Origin: Anopheles merus
Lineage: Eukaryota; Arthropoda; Insecta; Diptera; Culicidae
Assembly (NCBI RefSeq): GCF_017562075.2
Contig: NC_054082.1
Location: 42,765,442-42,829,441 of the forward strand
Reading direction: 5' to 3'
Length of the DNA: 64,000 bases
Position 1 is the first letter of the stretch; each line of letters starts with the position of its first letter. This document shows, in pieces, positions 35,669-46,200 of the stretch. A program made the translations under genes and the position numbers. The notes below the pieces were generated by a model that ran no database searches, was not told the origin of the DNA, and saw only the letters and a program-made list of their open reading frames with translations.

Positions 35669-37245
35669 TTAGTGATCCTTGTTTTCATTTGAGGGAAATA
35701 ATAATATTTGGAAATCTGCATGTAACACTTGTCTACGGCAAGGTGTCCTATTTTTTTCATGAATGTGTCGTATTAAGTTATTAATCATTTCTGATGGAAC
35801 ATACATCTTTAATTGGCTTGTTGGTGATTGTTTGAATACTACTCCATCTCGGATTGTGAAGCCGCTCACTCCTTTAGATTCTATTTCAGTTTTTAAAGAT
35901 TTAATTTCAACATCACGTGCTTGCGCTATACGTAGTTGAAAATCTATATCTAAGTCATCAATTCCTGCAACCTGTTCTAATCGACTAAGCGCATCTACAT
36001 GTGTCATTGAAGACCCAGGGCGATGATGCATGGTGTAGTCATAATCTTCAAGAAACAAGGACCAACGAGCTATTTTTGCTGAGACATTCCGGTTTTTTAA
36101 AGTTTGTACCAAGGAGTTACAATCTGTGATAATCTTAATCGGAATCCCGTGGACGTAAGTATGGAACCGCTTCAGCGAGTAAATTACTGAGAGCGTCTCT
36201 AGTTCGTAGCTATGCAATTTAGCTTCATCTGCTGATGTTGTTTTAGAGAAATATGCTATTGGGTGATACTTTCCATCATTTTGTTTTTGTAGTAGTACAG
36301 ATCCAAAGCCTAAAGAGCTTGCATCACAATGCAACTCAGTCTCACGGCTTGGGTCATAGATCGATAAAACAGGTGATTTTATTAGTTCATTACGTAATGT
36401 TTCAAAAGATTTTAAGCAGGTTTCATCAAAATCAAAAATTTACTTATCTTTTAATAAGTTTGTTAGAGGCTTTGCTATGGTTGAAAATCCTGGTACAAAT
36501 CTACGGAAAAATGAGAACAATCCTAAACATTGTTGAACTTGTTTTTTAGTCTTTGGAACGGGGTAATTCTTAATTGATTCGATATGATGGTCGCTAGGAA
36601 GAATGCCTGATGCATTAGCTTTATACCCGAGATAATTCAACTCATTTTGAGCGAATTTGCATTTGTCCAATCGCAGTTCTAGACCATTTTTGCGTAAGGT
36701 GTATAAAACTTTCCCAATCAATTCAATATGATTGTCAAAATCATTCGAGGCTATAAGAATATCATCTATGTACACCACCAACTGTCCACGATCAATGAAT
36801 TCACGGAGTATTGAGTTGATAAAGCGTTGAAATTCTGCTGGTGCATTTTTCAGCCCAAAAGGCATGCGCGTGTACTCGTATTGTCCATCTGGAGTAACGA
36901 ACGCTGTGTATTTTATAGATTCCTCTTGCATGGCCAATTGATGAAATCCACTCTTGAGATCCAGAAGCGTAAAATACTTCTTGTTTCCAGATGTTCAAGG
37001 CAATTGTCGATAAGGGGTAATGGGAAATTGTCTCGGATTGTAATTTTATTTAATGGCCGATAATCAACGCATTTACGAATTTCACCGTTACGCTTGCGAA
37101 CTAGAACTATTGCTGAGGCGTATGGAGAGTTACTTGGACGGATGATGTTCTTTTCTAACAGGTTTTTTACTATATCTTTGACTTTAGCTCTTTCGGCGAA
37201 GGACAAACGTCTAGGTTTGGTAGAAATGGGTGTATCGTGTTCCAA
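35669..37245 (-). pseudogene. pol: Gypsy reverse transcriptase and RNase H, minus strand
   Basis: RT: PSNSPYASAIVLVRKRNGEI, CVDYRPLNKITIRDNFPLPL, then after a frameshift near 36930 TRMPFGLKNAPAEFQRFINS, with VVYIDDILIAS as the catalytic YIDD box and NYLGYKANASGILPSDH. RNase H: MHCDASSLGFGSVLLQ, SYELETLSVIYSLKRFHTYV, HVDALSRLEQVAG. Another break lies between 36334 and 36440. Confidence 0.9.
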
Positions 37246-37253
37246 ATTAATTT

Positions 37254-37880
37254 TTACTGAATAAGCTGGAGAAGTGACTTCTTCAATAGGAATCTTGTGA
37301 TAATTTGAATAACTGAATTGCTTACTAATTTGATTTGATCTTCCGAGAGGTGAGTACCAATATCAATCACACTAGATTCATCAGTAATCTCTATCATACA
37401 CAGACTCCCAAAGGTGTCGTTGATGTCACATAAATCACGCTGTTTAGAAATCGGCAAAATTGGCATATTGTCTTCCCCCGAGCGCACGATGGACTTCCGA
37501 TGTATTTTAATGTATGGAGCTTTTCGATTATATTCTGATCTAGATAACTAACCCTGACATTTTTATTCAAATCTTTAAGTTTTTTCATGTCATAAACGTA
37601 TTTAATATTGGGTAAGTGTATTTAAACGTCCGCAATGCATCCCTGCCTAGAATCAGAGGCCATGCCATGAAATGTTTGGGTAGAATGATAAAAGGGTGTT
37701 CTATTGTAGTTCCATTAAGTGTGATACGTAATTCAAGTTTTCCATATGATTTGAGCTCCTGGCTACCTATTCCACGCATATTTGAAGGCTGTGGCTCACC
37801 TAACAAGTTTTCCGGAAGTAGTCCTGCATTGATAAAGCTCTTAGGACTGCCGTGTCACAAAGAGTCAATGATTTTAAATT
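37254..37880 (-). pseudogene. Gypsy protease region, minus strand
   Basis: NMRGIGSQELKSYGKLELRI and WPLILGRDALR are retropepsin-like. The region around the expected active-site Asp-Thr-Gly-Ser is out of frame: GACACGGCAGTCC lies near 37845-37857 on the minus strand. A second frame to 37254 covers the protease-RT linker. Confidence 0.75.
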
Positions 37881-38860
37881 AGTGCTCCATACATCTTACA
37901 TTTATAGGCACACTTACCTCCTGATGCGCTCATCTTAACAATGGTTTGGTTATTGTGAGGTTCTTCTCTCTCCGAATCGATAACGTGCATGGTTGCTGCA
38001 GCTTGTTGTACGCGTTGGGGGCAGTTTTGATATATGTGGTCTTCTTTGTGACATCGAAAACACGAACCGGGTGGTCTGCTGGTAGTCGACACTGATTCTG
38101 TGTGTGTCCCATTTTTCGGCAATTGTAGCATCGGGGGGCTGCATATTTCTCCTTACTAATGTCATGCTGTTTTTTGACAATAGTTGACGTAACAGGAATC
38201 AGAGGAGCAGTAGCACGATAGGTCTCGTATTTCTTCAGGAGTTGTTTTAGTGTATCCATTGAGGTAGCTGCGAAGCGCACAGACGCCATGTTTACGGGGT
38301 CGCCGATTCCATCAATTATGATGTTTATCAATTCTTCTTCATCGATGCGTTTTCCGGCGATTCGCTGCATCTCAAGCACATACTTCGTTATAGTTTCATT
38401 GCATGCCAATCGTCGCGCTCGCAATTGTTGGTAGATTTGCTCCATGGACGTTGTCTTCACAAATGCTTTGTGCATCTCCACCTTCAGTTTGGCATAAGTA
38501 TTGATTTCAGCAGATTTGGCCAATAGTGCTGCAGTTCCAGTGAGCAGCTGGCGCGTGTTGTAGTATTTAGATGTTTCATTCATATTGTACGGCTCGAATA
38601 CACGCTCCAATTCCATGAACCATTCATCCACACTTTCATCATTGTCACCGCTAAATTTCTCCAGAAACTTGTCGAAACCCATAAAATTGCGGTGGTGTAT
38701 TCATAGGTTGGAATTCAAGGGCAGCGATTTGTTGGCGAAGCTCAAGAATTTCCAGTTTGGTGCGAAGAGCATGAATTTCATCACGGTCGCTCATGATTGC
38801 TACACTCGGCGTTCTTCCTACATCACTGGCTGTTTCGGCATTGTTCCCTGTATCACACAT
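37874..38860 (-). pseudogene. gag: Gypsy gag, minus strand
   Basis: Three frames read in order: an N-terminal coiled-coil piece (LRTKLEILELRQQIAALEF), a capsid-like 250-codon frame (FLEKFSGDNDESVDEWFMEL onward), and the knuckles CYNCRKMGHTQNQC and CFRCHKEDHIYQNC, split by a frameshift between them. The order and spacing fit gypsy gag. Confidence 0.85.
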
Positions 38861-39088
38861 GAGACAGGTGCTAGCTTCATCTCTCCCCGCTTGAGACGCT
38901 TCGGGAATCTCATCGCGGCCATCTTGCTTTTCACTGCGAACACATGGCGGTGCGTATGGTTCGAACAGCTTTTTTATTCTTGCGACATTGTTGCTGTAGG
39001 TGGCACTTCAACGCCATTACTGTGTACGTACACGTTACACCATTTCCTCCTTTGTCGGCATGTTCTGAGGTGAATCCCACTTCTGAGT

Positions 39089-39290
39089 TGTAATACACAC
39101 GGTTTTTTTTTATTATTTTCACAAGGAGTTTATTGTAGAAGGTCTTTTCCCCAAGGCTTATCTTTTTTTTTTTTGCTTTGACAGCTCGCACACTGTCACT
39201 TCTTCGGACATCGTATTTGTCAAAACCCAAGATGCTCACAAACCCAAGATGCTCACAAACCCAGATTACTATAAACTCAAGATGTTTACA
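39089..39290 (-). repeat. 5' LTR of the minus-strand gypsy element
   Basis: Matches 34436-34634. On the minus strand it starts TGTAAACATC at 39290 and ends TATTACA at 39089. Confidence 0.9.
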
Positions 39291-39650
39291 GTTTTTTTTT
39301 TTAATTGAACGTTATGCGCAGCTTGTACTTTCATATCACAGGATTATTCGATTCTCATTTTAATAAATTTACCAAGTGTAGAATATACAAAATCCCATCT
39401 GTATAATATGGCCAGCTTGGCAGAGATCATACCTTTAGTTTAAGTACCGTATAAAGATATTACCGTCTCGCTCTAACACCTTGACGTAAAATGTCATATG
39501 AACTGTCAAAAAATAAAATAAAGAAAAGCTAATCTACATTGAAAATTCAGATAGAAAACACGTGTTTTTAAGACTTATGTAATTTACATCTCAGAAGTGG
39601 GATCCAACCGTGGAAAATTGATCAGAAATGGAAACAAAAGATACAACCCA
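39291..39650 (+). other. Possible LTR end with primer-site-like sequence
   Basis: At 39583-39600 the + strand reads TTACATCTCAGAAGTGGGAT. This is the same tRNA-like segment that follows the 5' LTR of the minus-strand gypsy, here in the other orientation. It suggests the 3' part of another LTR and primer site, cut by the TIR element. The LTR start was not found. Confidence 0.35.
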
Positions 39651-40617
39651 AATAGCCAGAATTGCTTAAGCAGCTCATTTTGGCACGCTAAAGATCGCTG
39701 CTCTAATTCGCCTTTTGCAGTAGATAAACAGCATCAAAGTTCTAGGTGGGTCTTTCAAACAGCGCTTAAGCAGCTTCCCTATGCTACGGTGTCGGGGATT
39801 ATTTTCTTTGTGTTTTATTTTCAAGCAAGCGTCATCGATGAAATAAACAACAGGATTTGTTTTGTTTGTGTACATGTGTATATTTTTTAATCCTTAATAT
39901 TCATGAATTATACACAATTAAACAATTTACTGTACAATCACAATCACTTCACTCAATATTTCTCCTTCAATTAACTAGCTAGGGCAGCAGCAAGTCAATC
40001 ATCTCGACGGCACCAGTCTTTGACACTTTGACAGGGGTCACCTCGTACCGATGTCATGCATTAAAAAGCTGTAAAGTTGCACCAAGTTCGGTACACCTCT
40101 TAACAAGCCTTAAGGTTCTATCATGAACCCTACACATAGTGATAATCAGCCGCAAAGTTTCAAAGAGTACCATGTGCCTGTTAATAAGCTCCATAGTTCC
40201 GCCATAGTTCCTCCATAGTTGCCGGTCTGGTGGTACAGTCGTCAACTCGTACGACGTAACAACATGCCCGTCATGGGTTAAAGTCCCGAATAGACCGTGC
40301 CCCCATACGTAGGACTGACTATCCTGCTATGGTAAGAATAAGTCACTGAAAGCCAAGCTCACTTCATTACTGGGTACTGGCAGGCCTTGACCGACAGCGG
40401 TTGTTGTGCCAAAGAAGAAGAAGAAAAGTTCCGCAAAGTACCGTCTATCTCTAATTAGCCACAAAGTACGACATCGGAACGATTTTTCGTTAAACAGCCC
40501 TAAATCAGCTATAAAGTACGAGCTGGCTATTTGGGTAACTACTGCAAAAGGCGAATTCGAGCAGCGATCTTTAGCGTGCCAAAAAGAGCTGCTTAAGCAA
40601 TTCTGGCTATTTGGGTA
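39650..40617 (-). mobile_element. Long-TIR DNA element, right copy, with nested SINE
   Basis: The ends are inverted copies of each other over about 75 bp: ACCCAAATAGCCAGAATTGC on the left, its complement at 40598-40617 on the right, both continuing through GGCACGCTAAAGATCGCTGC. No transposase is present, so it is non-autonomous. The family was not named. A SINE sits at 40221-40436. Confidence 0.8.
40221..40436 (+). mobile_element. tRNA-derived SINE, SINE200-like, copy 1
   Basis: An A-box-like TGGTACAGTCGTCAACTCG, a B-box-like GGTTAAAGTCCCG and a GAAGAAGAAG tail. The body matches 43708-43912. The host element resumes with AGTTCCGC, which also precedes the SINE, so a short duplication flanks it. 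Confidence 0.82.
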
Positions 40618-40702
40618 ACTATCATATAGATTTTTGTCCGGAAGTTGCAAGGCTTTATAACCCAATTGACATTTTCGAGCACGAATAATCGGGAATTCGA
40701 GC

Positions 40703-41196
40703 AAATTCCCTTAAGCTGGAGCCTTAAACCACCGACAAACCGACGTGACACTTCGAACAAAATGAGCTTCAAAAGTTGTCTCCTTTTTCAAATGAAAATA
40801 CGTTAAACACTAGCGCCATCTCTATAATGATTCGCTTACTACACTGACACAGAGAAGAAACTGCTAAATCCACTTTTTGTTTTTCTTCGCAAATTCCAAT
40901 GTGTGTTTTTTGATGTACTTCTCACATCTTTTGAATTGATTTGGAAACATATAAAATGATTTCCTGGGTGTTTTGTCCAATAATTCTCACAAAATCTTGC
41001 CTCACACTTGCTTCGCAATTTGTATTTAGAAAGTTGTTTACATCGAAGCAGCAGGGAACAGAGCTTACTTTGACAGAAGTGTTCGCCTCACTGGTAAATG
41101 ACAGTACTTTCGTGTGGGACACTTTTGTAACGCCAGTGTCATGTCGGTTTGTCGGTGCTTAAACTTCCCTTAAACTGCACCAGCTTTAGGGAATTT
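40703..41196. mobile_element. MITE with imperfect terminal inverted repeats
   Basis: AAATTCCCTTAAGCTGG at the left and its near complement ending GAATTT at 41196. Inner ACCGACAAACCGAC is repeated inverted at about 41145. No coding potential. A family is not assigned. Confidence 0.65.
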
Positions 41197-42150
41197 AGAA
41201 AAAGGCCTTTAAAATCAACTATGATGCGACTTTTTCGTTGTTTTCTTCTAGATTCACTCGGAAATGATGTTTCCTACCGCTATAGTTGGTCATGTAGCCG
41301 TTTTATACTTAAATAATATCAATTTTTATAAAACAACGTCACACAAAATTGCTTTTGTTTTTCATTAATTATCAAATTTACGAATGTAAAATGAGCTCGA
41401 CGGCATCGCCCATCGAAACAGGAAAGTCTAATTTACGAACTTACCAAATCTTAGCGCTTTCAAAACACTTTATCACACACAAATCCACAATTTCAGGCGT
41501 ATCGAGTACTAATCGAGCAGGTTTCGAAAACAATTTCGAGCAATGTCACTTGGGAAGTTATTATTAGATGAAGCTTGTCGAAACACATTGCAAGAAGAAA
41601 AGAACAGCACTATAATGATGAGTTATAATACGCCATCTTTTGAGGAAACCAGTGAAGCTATGGTGCTTTCATTTTGTTTTTTTATTTTAATATTTTTAGA
41701 TTTTAGAATGACGAAATCAAATTTACCAGTTGTAATATAATAATTTTTTGAAGGGAAAAAATGAAGGGAAAATATATTTTTAAAGATTTCATGATTTCAA
41801 AATTTCAAAACACTTCAAATGCATATGTAAATGCAAAGAATTGCCCGGTCTTGTGAAGAAGCGAAAACCCCTGTATGACACGCAAAAAAAGGTAAACATG
41901 GGTTTGACAGTTCTCGTTTGACAGTTTGACTGTACAGTTTCAATGGTGCCTTCCAATCGCTGATACAAACAGCATACGTGATATTTATTTATTTCGCTGG
42001 TGCGTTAAATTTATCTAGTAATTTATTCTAATAAAAGTACAGTATGAGCATTCGTCCGGCAGAAAATTAGTTGCAACACCATCATCGTGCGATTGTTTAC
42101 ACTAATCATACCCCCCGGGAGCTAAGGGAAATTCTCCATATCGTTGCTGT
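41197..42150. other. Non-coding sequence before the R3HCC1-like gene
   Basis: It contains the 41570-41740 partner of the repeat at 29500-29690. The remainder is AT-rich and unassigned. Confidence 0.5.
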
Positions 42151-42200
42151 GTGTGTATAAAGTATTTTCAATGTGATGCATGCGGAAAACGAGTAACTAC
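42150..42200 (+). promoter_or_regulatory. Candidate TATA box upstream of the R3HCC1-like gene
   Basis: TATAAAG at 42156-42162, followed by GC- and repeat-rich sequence typical of an insect 5' leader. A start site near 42185 is inferred only from spacing. Confidence 0.35.
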
Positions 42201-43107
42201 GGAGCGGACGTGGAAAAGCGGCGATGGTCGCGTTTTCCAACACATACACACACACACTCGCTCGCAACGCATCTTTACAGCGATGGTGCCGTGCGTGCTC
42301 TTAGTGTTTTGAGTTTTTCGCTCAGAGTTTTTTTTGAGTTGCTGCTTTCCTGTGCGGCCGTGAAACGTTGAATTGGCCAGTGCGCGGGTAGGTCACGATC
42401 TCTGGTCGTCGGGCGAATTCGTTTATAGTTTGTAGCGACCGCGGCAGAAGTGGTTTATCCATCCTCTAGAACGGGTTGTCCAACGCACGTGCGGAAGAGA
42501 TGTAATGTAAAGCGGATTGGAAAGTGGTGTTACGGCAACAGGCAACGGACCGCCCCGTGTTTGAAGGGGGGTCTCGAGCTCCAAAGTAGGTCTTGTGTTG
42601 TGTGGTCGCTGTGAAGCGTGTGAAATTGGGCGTTGAAACGAAGTGATGCGAGTGGCTTTTGATTGTGCTGCTACCGTGTGATAAGGTGGCAGTCGAAGCA
42701 AACGAATATTGTGTTAATTTTTTTAAGCAACACCGAGCAAGTTCTCTTTCCGGGGCCCGATCGGAAGTGTAATGGATGTGTGAAAATTGATGAAAAGTGT
42801 ACAGAGGTAGAACATCTCATCAGTGCGTGTGGGATTGTGCATTTGTGTGAATAATTTTGCTAACGTGGCTTCAGCGGCAGATATCCCATCTCAGTGATCC
42901 GCTTGGCTGCCTATCATTTTCATCGTCTAGTGTACAGCAGCGAACGGGCAAGGCACCTTTAGTTGATATTGTGCTGTGTGAGCATTATCAACACCAGCTC
43001 CTCAAACACACCGATTCGCGAACGGAAAAAAGAACGGAACAGTTGGGCTGGTACGAAATTGCCACCCCGCGCTCTCCATTCACAACCTCGCAAGCCAAGC
43101 TGGATAA
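42200..43107 (+). other. Probable 5' UTR and leader region
   Basis: Sequence between the candidate TATA box and the first recognisable coding stretch. It holds many short frames but no convincing start. Possible acceptors lie at 42895 and 42930. Confidence 0.4.
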
Positions 43108-43205
43108 TTCAATCGTAAATCGGTACCTGAGCGCCGGGACGACGACTTCGTGTACTGTGTGGATCTGGACATCCGGCGCTTCGTCGAAAGGTCTAACCCA
43201 AAGGC
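43108..43205 (+). CDS. R3HCC1-like exon A (5' edge uncertain)
   Basis: Encodes RRDDDFVYCVDLDIRRFVER, the start of the R3H-region homology. Donor GTAAGT at 43206, phase 2. Upstream only the +1 frame is open (to 42851), and it has no ATG. The start therefore lies in another exon, or a one-base error or mutation is present. Confidence 0.75.
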
Positions 43206-46200
43206 GTAAGTATGCTGACCTTCTCCCTTCCCCCGCTCCCCCTACATTTCATACTGCATGATCCCCGCGGATCCGGTCGAACATGTTGCGGTTCCAGAAC
43301 GCGAACGTATGGTGTGGTAGTGCTGCGGAAAGGCTAACGGTATTTCTTGGTTACCTGTTTTTTCCTCCTGGGTCTCTTTTACGGTTGCGAGGCCTGAAAC
43401 TTGTTTGTAGCGAGAAGATAAGTAATGTATGTGAAAGATGTTTTCATTTCCACAAAAATCTTTTTTATTGTACAATTTAAAATCTATTAAAGATGATAAA
43501 TGTATCAAAACCACTTTACTAACAAAAACGAACAGTGATTTCCTAATAACAGGTTTACTTAAACATTACTTTACTACATATAAACTACATTGCAACATTT
43601 AGATCACACTTTGCATCTGTTTTGTTAAAAGATTATTACATTTCATTGTTTTTATTATGCATCGGATGTCGAAATGTATCATTTTGGACGTGACGTAATT
43701 TATGGATGGCCGATCTCGTGGTACAGTCGTCAACTCGCACGACTTAACAACATGCCCGTCATGCGTTCAAGCTCTGAATGGGGACCGTGTCTCCATACGT
43801 AGTACTGACTATCCTGCTATGGGTAAATCAATAAGTCACTGTAAGCCAAACCCACTTGTAGTGTACAGGCAGGCCTTGACCGATAACGGTTGATGTGCCA
43901 AAGAAGAAGAAGTAATTAATGAATGGAGCTATGGATCTTTTAATTGTATAAAGCTTGTAAACAGTTTTATCAGTTTTTCCCCATTTAACTAAATATTCAA
44001 ACAAAATTCTTCAAGACATTTAATATGCAATAAATTGCTCTTACAAATGGTAAATTAATACAAAAAATGTGAAAGGTCATCAAGAACCTAGTTTAAATAC
44101 TAAGCTTAGGCTTTTTTTTTGCGATCCCGTAAAATGTGATTGTACTACGAAACCTTTGTTTAGTTCGTTTATTCAACCAATGATTATATTACCGCATTGC
44201 TCTGCTGCAGCTGGTTGGATCGTACATATCGTACATTAGGTTATGATTAAATTTTACATCTGCTAAAATATTTCTCGTCCTATTTGCTGGAAAGCGAGCA
44301 GCAAAAACAAAACAAAAACGGCACCTCAACAAATCGCTCAACAATCAATCAGTCGAATGCACGTTTCTATGGCATGCTTTTTCAAATCATTATCGATTGT
44401 TGCGATTTTAGTTGTAATTGGCTGATCCGATTTTCCGCGACGCGCCCCCATTGGTTTGGGCAAACAAATAAAGGCCACAAACAACACACCACCAAAATGA
44501 GGGTTAGTTGCAAGTTGCACAACTGTGTTTGGTCTTACCCGCACCGACGGGCCATTGACGAGACCGACGGCCAGCTTGAAAACTGTCTATCATGCAAATT
44601 TGCCACAGGAAGAGATAAAGTTTAAGTCACTGTAACGCGCCTCATTTGCTTCCTCTGTTTGTGTGGAGTGGTGGTAAATTGGTGAAAAAATTTGCATAAT
44701 CATTATCGCGCAAATGTTCCGTTTGGCGCAATTGAAAGGGAATGACGCGCTGCTACGGTTTACGGCACCACGATTCAAGAGAACTGGTTTTGGCCAATTT
44801 TCGTTTCGTGCAGTTTGTATTTGCGCTTGATGGTTTGTGTATGTGTGTTTGGCTACTAACATAAGCCGGTCCCGTACTCGTTTCTAGTGGTATTTTAATC
44901 AGACACGTTGCTATTTATCATTTTCAATTGCCCCCAAAACAGCAACAAGGAAGCGTATCAATTAACTTGTTTCGTTGTTTGTTTTTTGCATAATTTGGTT
45001 AACACATAGGAATATCAAAAAAAAAAATCGAATCATATTCCTAACTGCCTCATAATCGGTCCGATGATTGCTGGATGAAATGTCTCAATCGCTTTGCACG
45101 ACCGTTTGCACTCTGCAGGACTTAGTGCTTCTTTTTGCTTTACCAGTCGCATATCCAGCCGAGGGCATTGCATTGCGAACTGATTTGGAATAAATATTTA
45201 TAACGAAAACCACATGGCGTAGTGGTGGTGGGGAAAAAGCAACGTAACTGGCCCAAAAATCGCCCGTTGTTTTGCGTTTGTTTTATTTTGTTTCATTCCA
45301 GCCCCACCATCCTGGCCGGTGCCTCGGCATGATGAGATCATTTCTTGACGCACCAGAAAGAAAGAAACGTTCGGGAAAGCCAACGATCGAATCGGCCATT
45401 CTTAATTAGGTGCTAGCAAAGTAAAAGCAATCGCGTTTTGGGTTAATTATGTGTTTGTGTTTCTTTCCAATCGCTATTGTTGTGTGAACTGCTGGGCTAT
45501 CGTTTCTTTCACCAGGGGTTTCCACATTCGAGTGCGATTGCTTTTGCTAGAAATGCTTCTTTCCGGTGAGCGAATCCGGCGAATCTAGAGAGAAAGGTGT
45601 TAATTAGAGTAGGGCAAACGATCCCTTCACTGGGCAGTTGTTCGATCAGGCTGATAATGTAGATGCATCGAGCATTTTATCCTACAAAAAAGAGTGAAGG
45701 GGCTTCTAACGAATTAACATTGAGTAATAAAAAAATGCAAAACTTCTGTAACGGCCGATCTTGAAAGTATAATGGAATTGATGCAGTTTTTAACGCCATT
45801 AATGAATTTAATTTAAATCTTACTAACTATCTAATAAGATAATAGTATCTCTAATTGTTCGTTTTCATTCCTCTCTCTCCTTCTCATCCCGGCCACATAG
45901 TGTACTGATCTTTCCGCCGTTCAGCAGCTACCGCCGATTCCTGGTCCACAGAGTTTGCGCAAGTAAATCGTTCAGCCAGCATGACATCGTGACGTTCTCC
46001 ATTGGCATCGGTACCGAGCGGCGCACGGTCGTGTGCTTTCGCCATCAGTTACTTCAGGACGTCAAATCGTCGATTGGAAAAAGGTGAGTCTGGCCGGTTC
46101 CGACACTGCTTTCCCAGAGGATCCGCCCGATCAAGCGCAAGAGTCGTTTTCTTTCGACAAGATTAATTTGTCATCGCAAATAATGCTGAAAAAAGCAGTG

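Larger units (their letters stand above)
34436..39290 (-). mobile_element. Nearly complete minus-strand Ty3/gypsy element
   Basis: LTRs lie at 34436-34634 (3') and 39089-39290 (5'), about 200 bp each, with TGTAAACATC at the start and TATTACA at the end on the minus strand. Gag, protease, RT, RNase H and a decayed integrase are present in order. The segment after the 5' LTR (CTCAGAAGTGGGATTC) matches the complement of a tRNA-Leu-type acceptor end and could be the primer site. No target duplication is evident. Many frameshifts are present. Confidence 0.9.

Noticed and set aside
42857..43261. 134-codon frame in the leader of the R3HCC1-like gene
   Set aside because: It has no ATG, and its frame differs from the R3H coding frame of exon A. 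It could matter only if an indel is present there.
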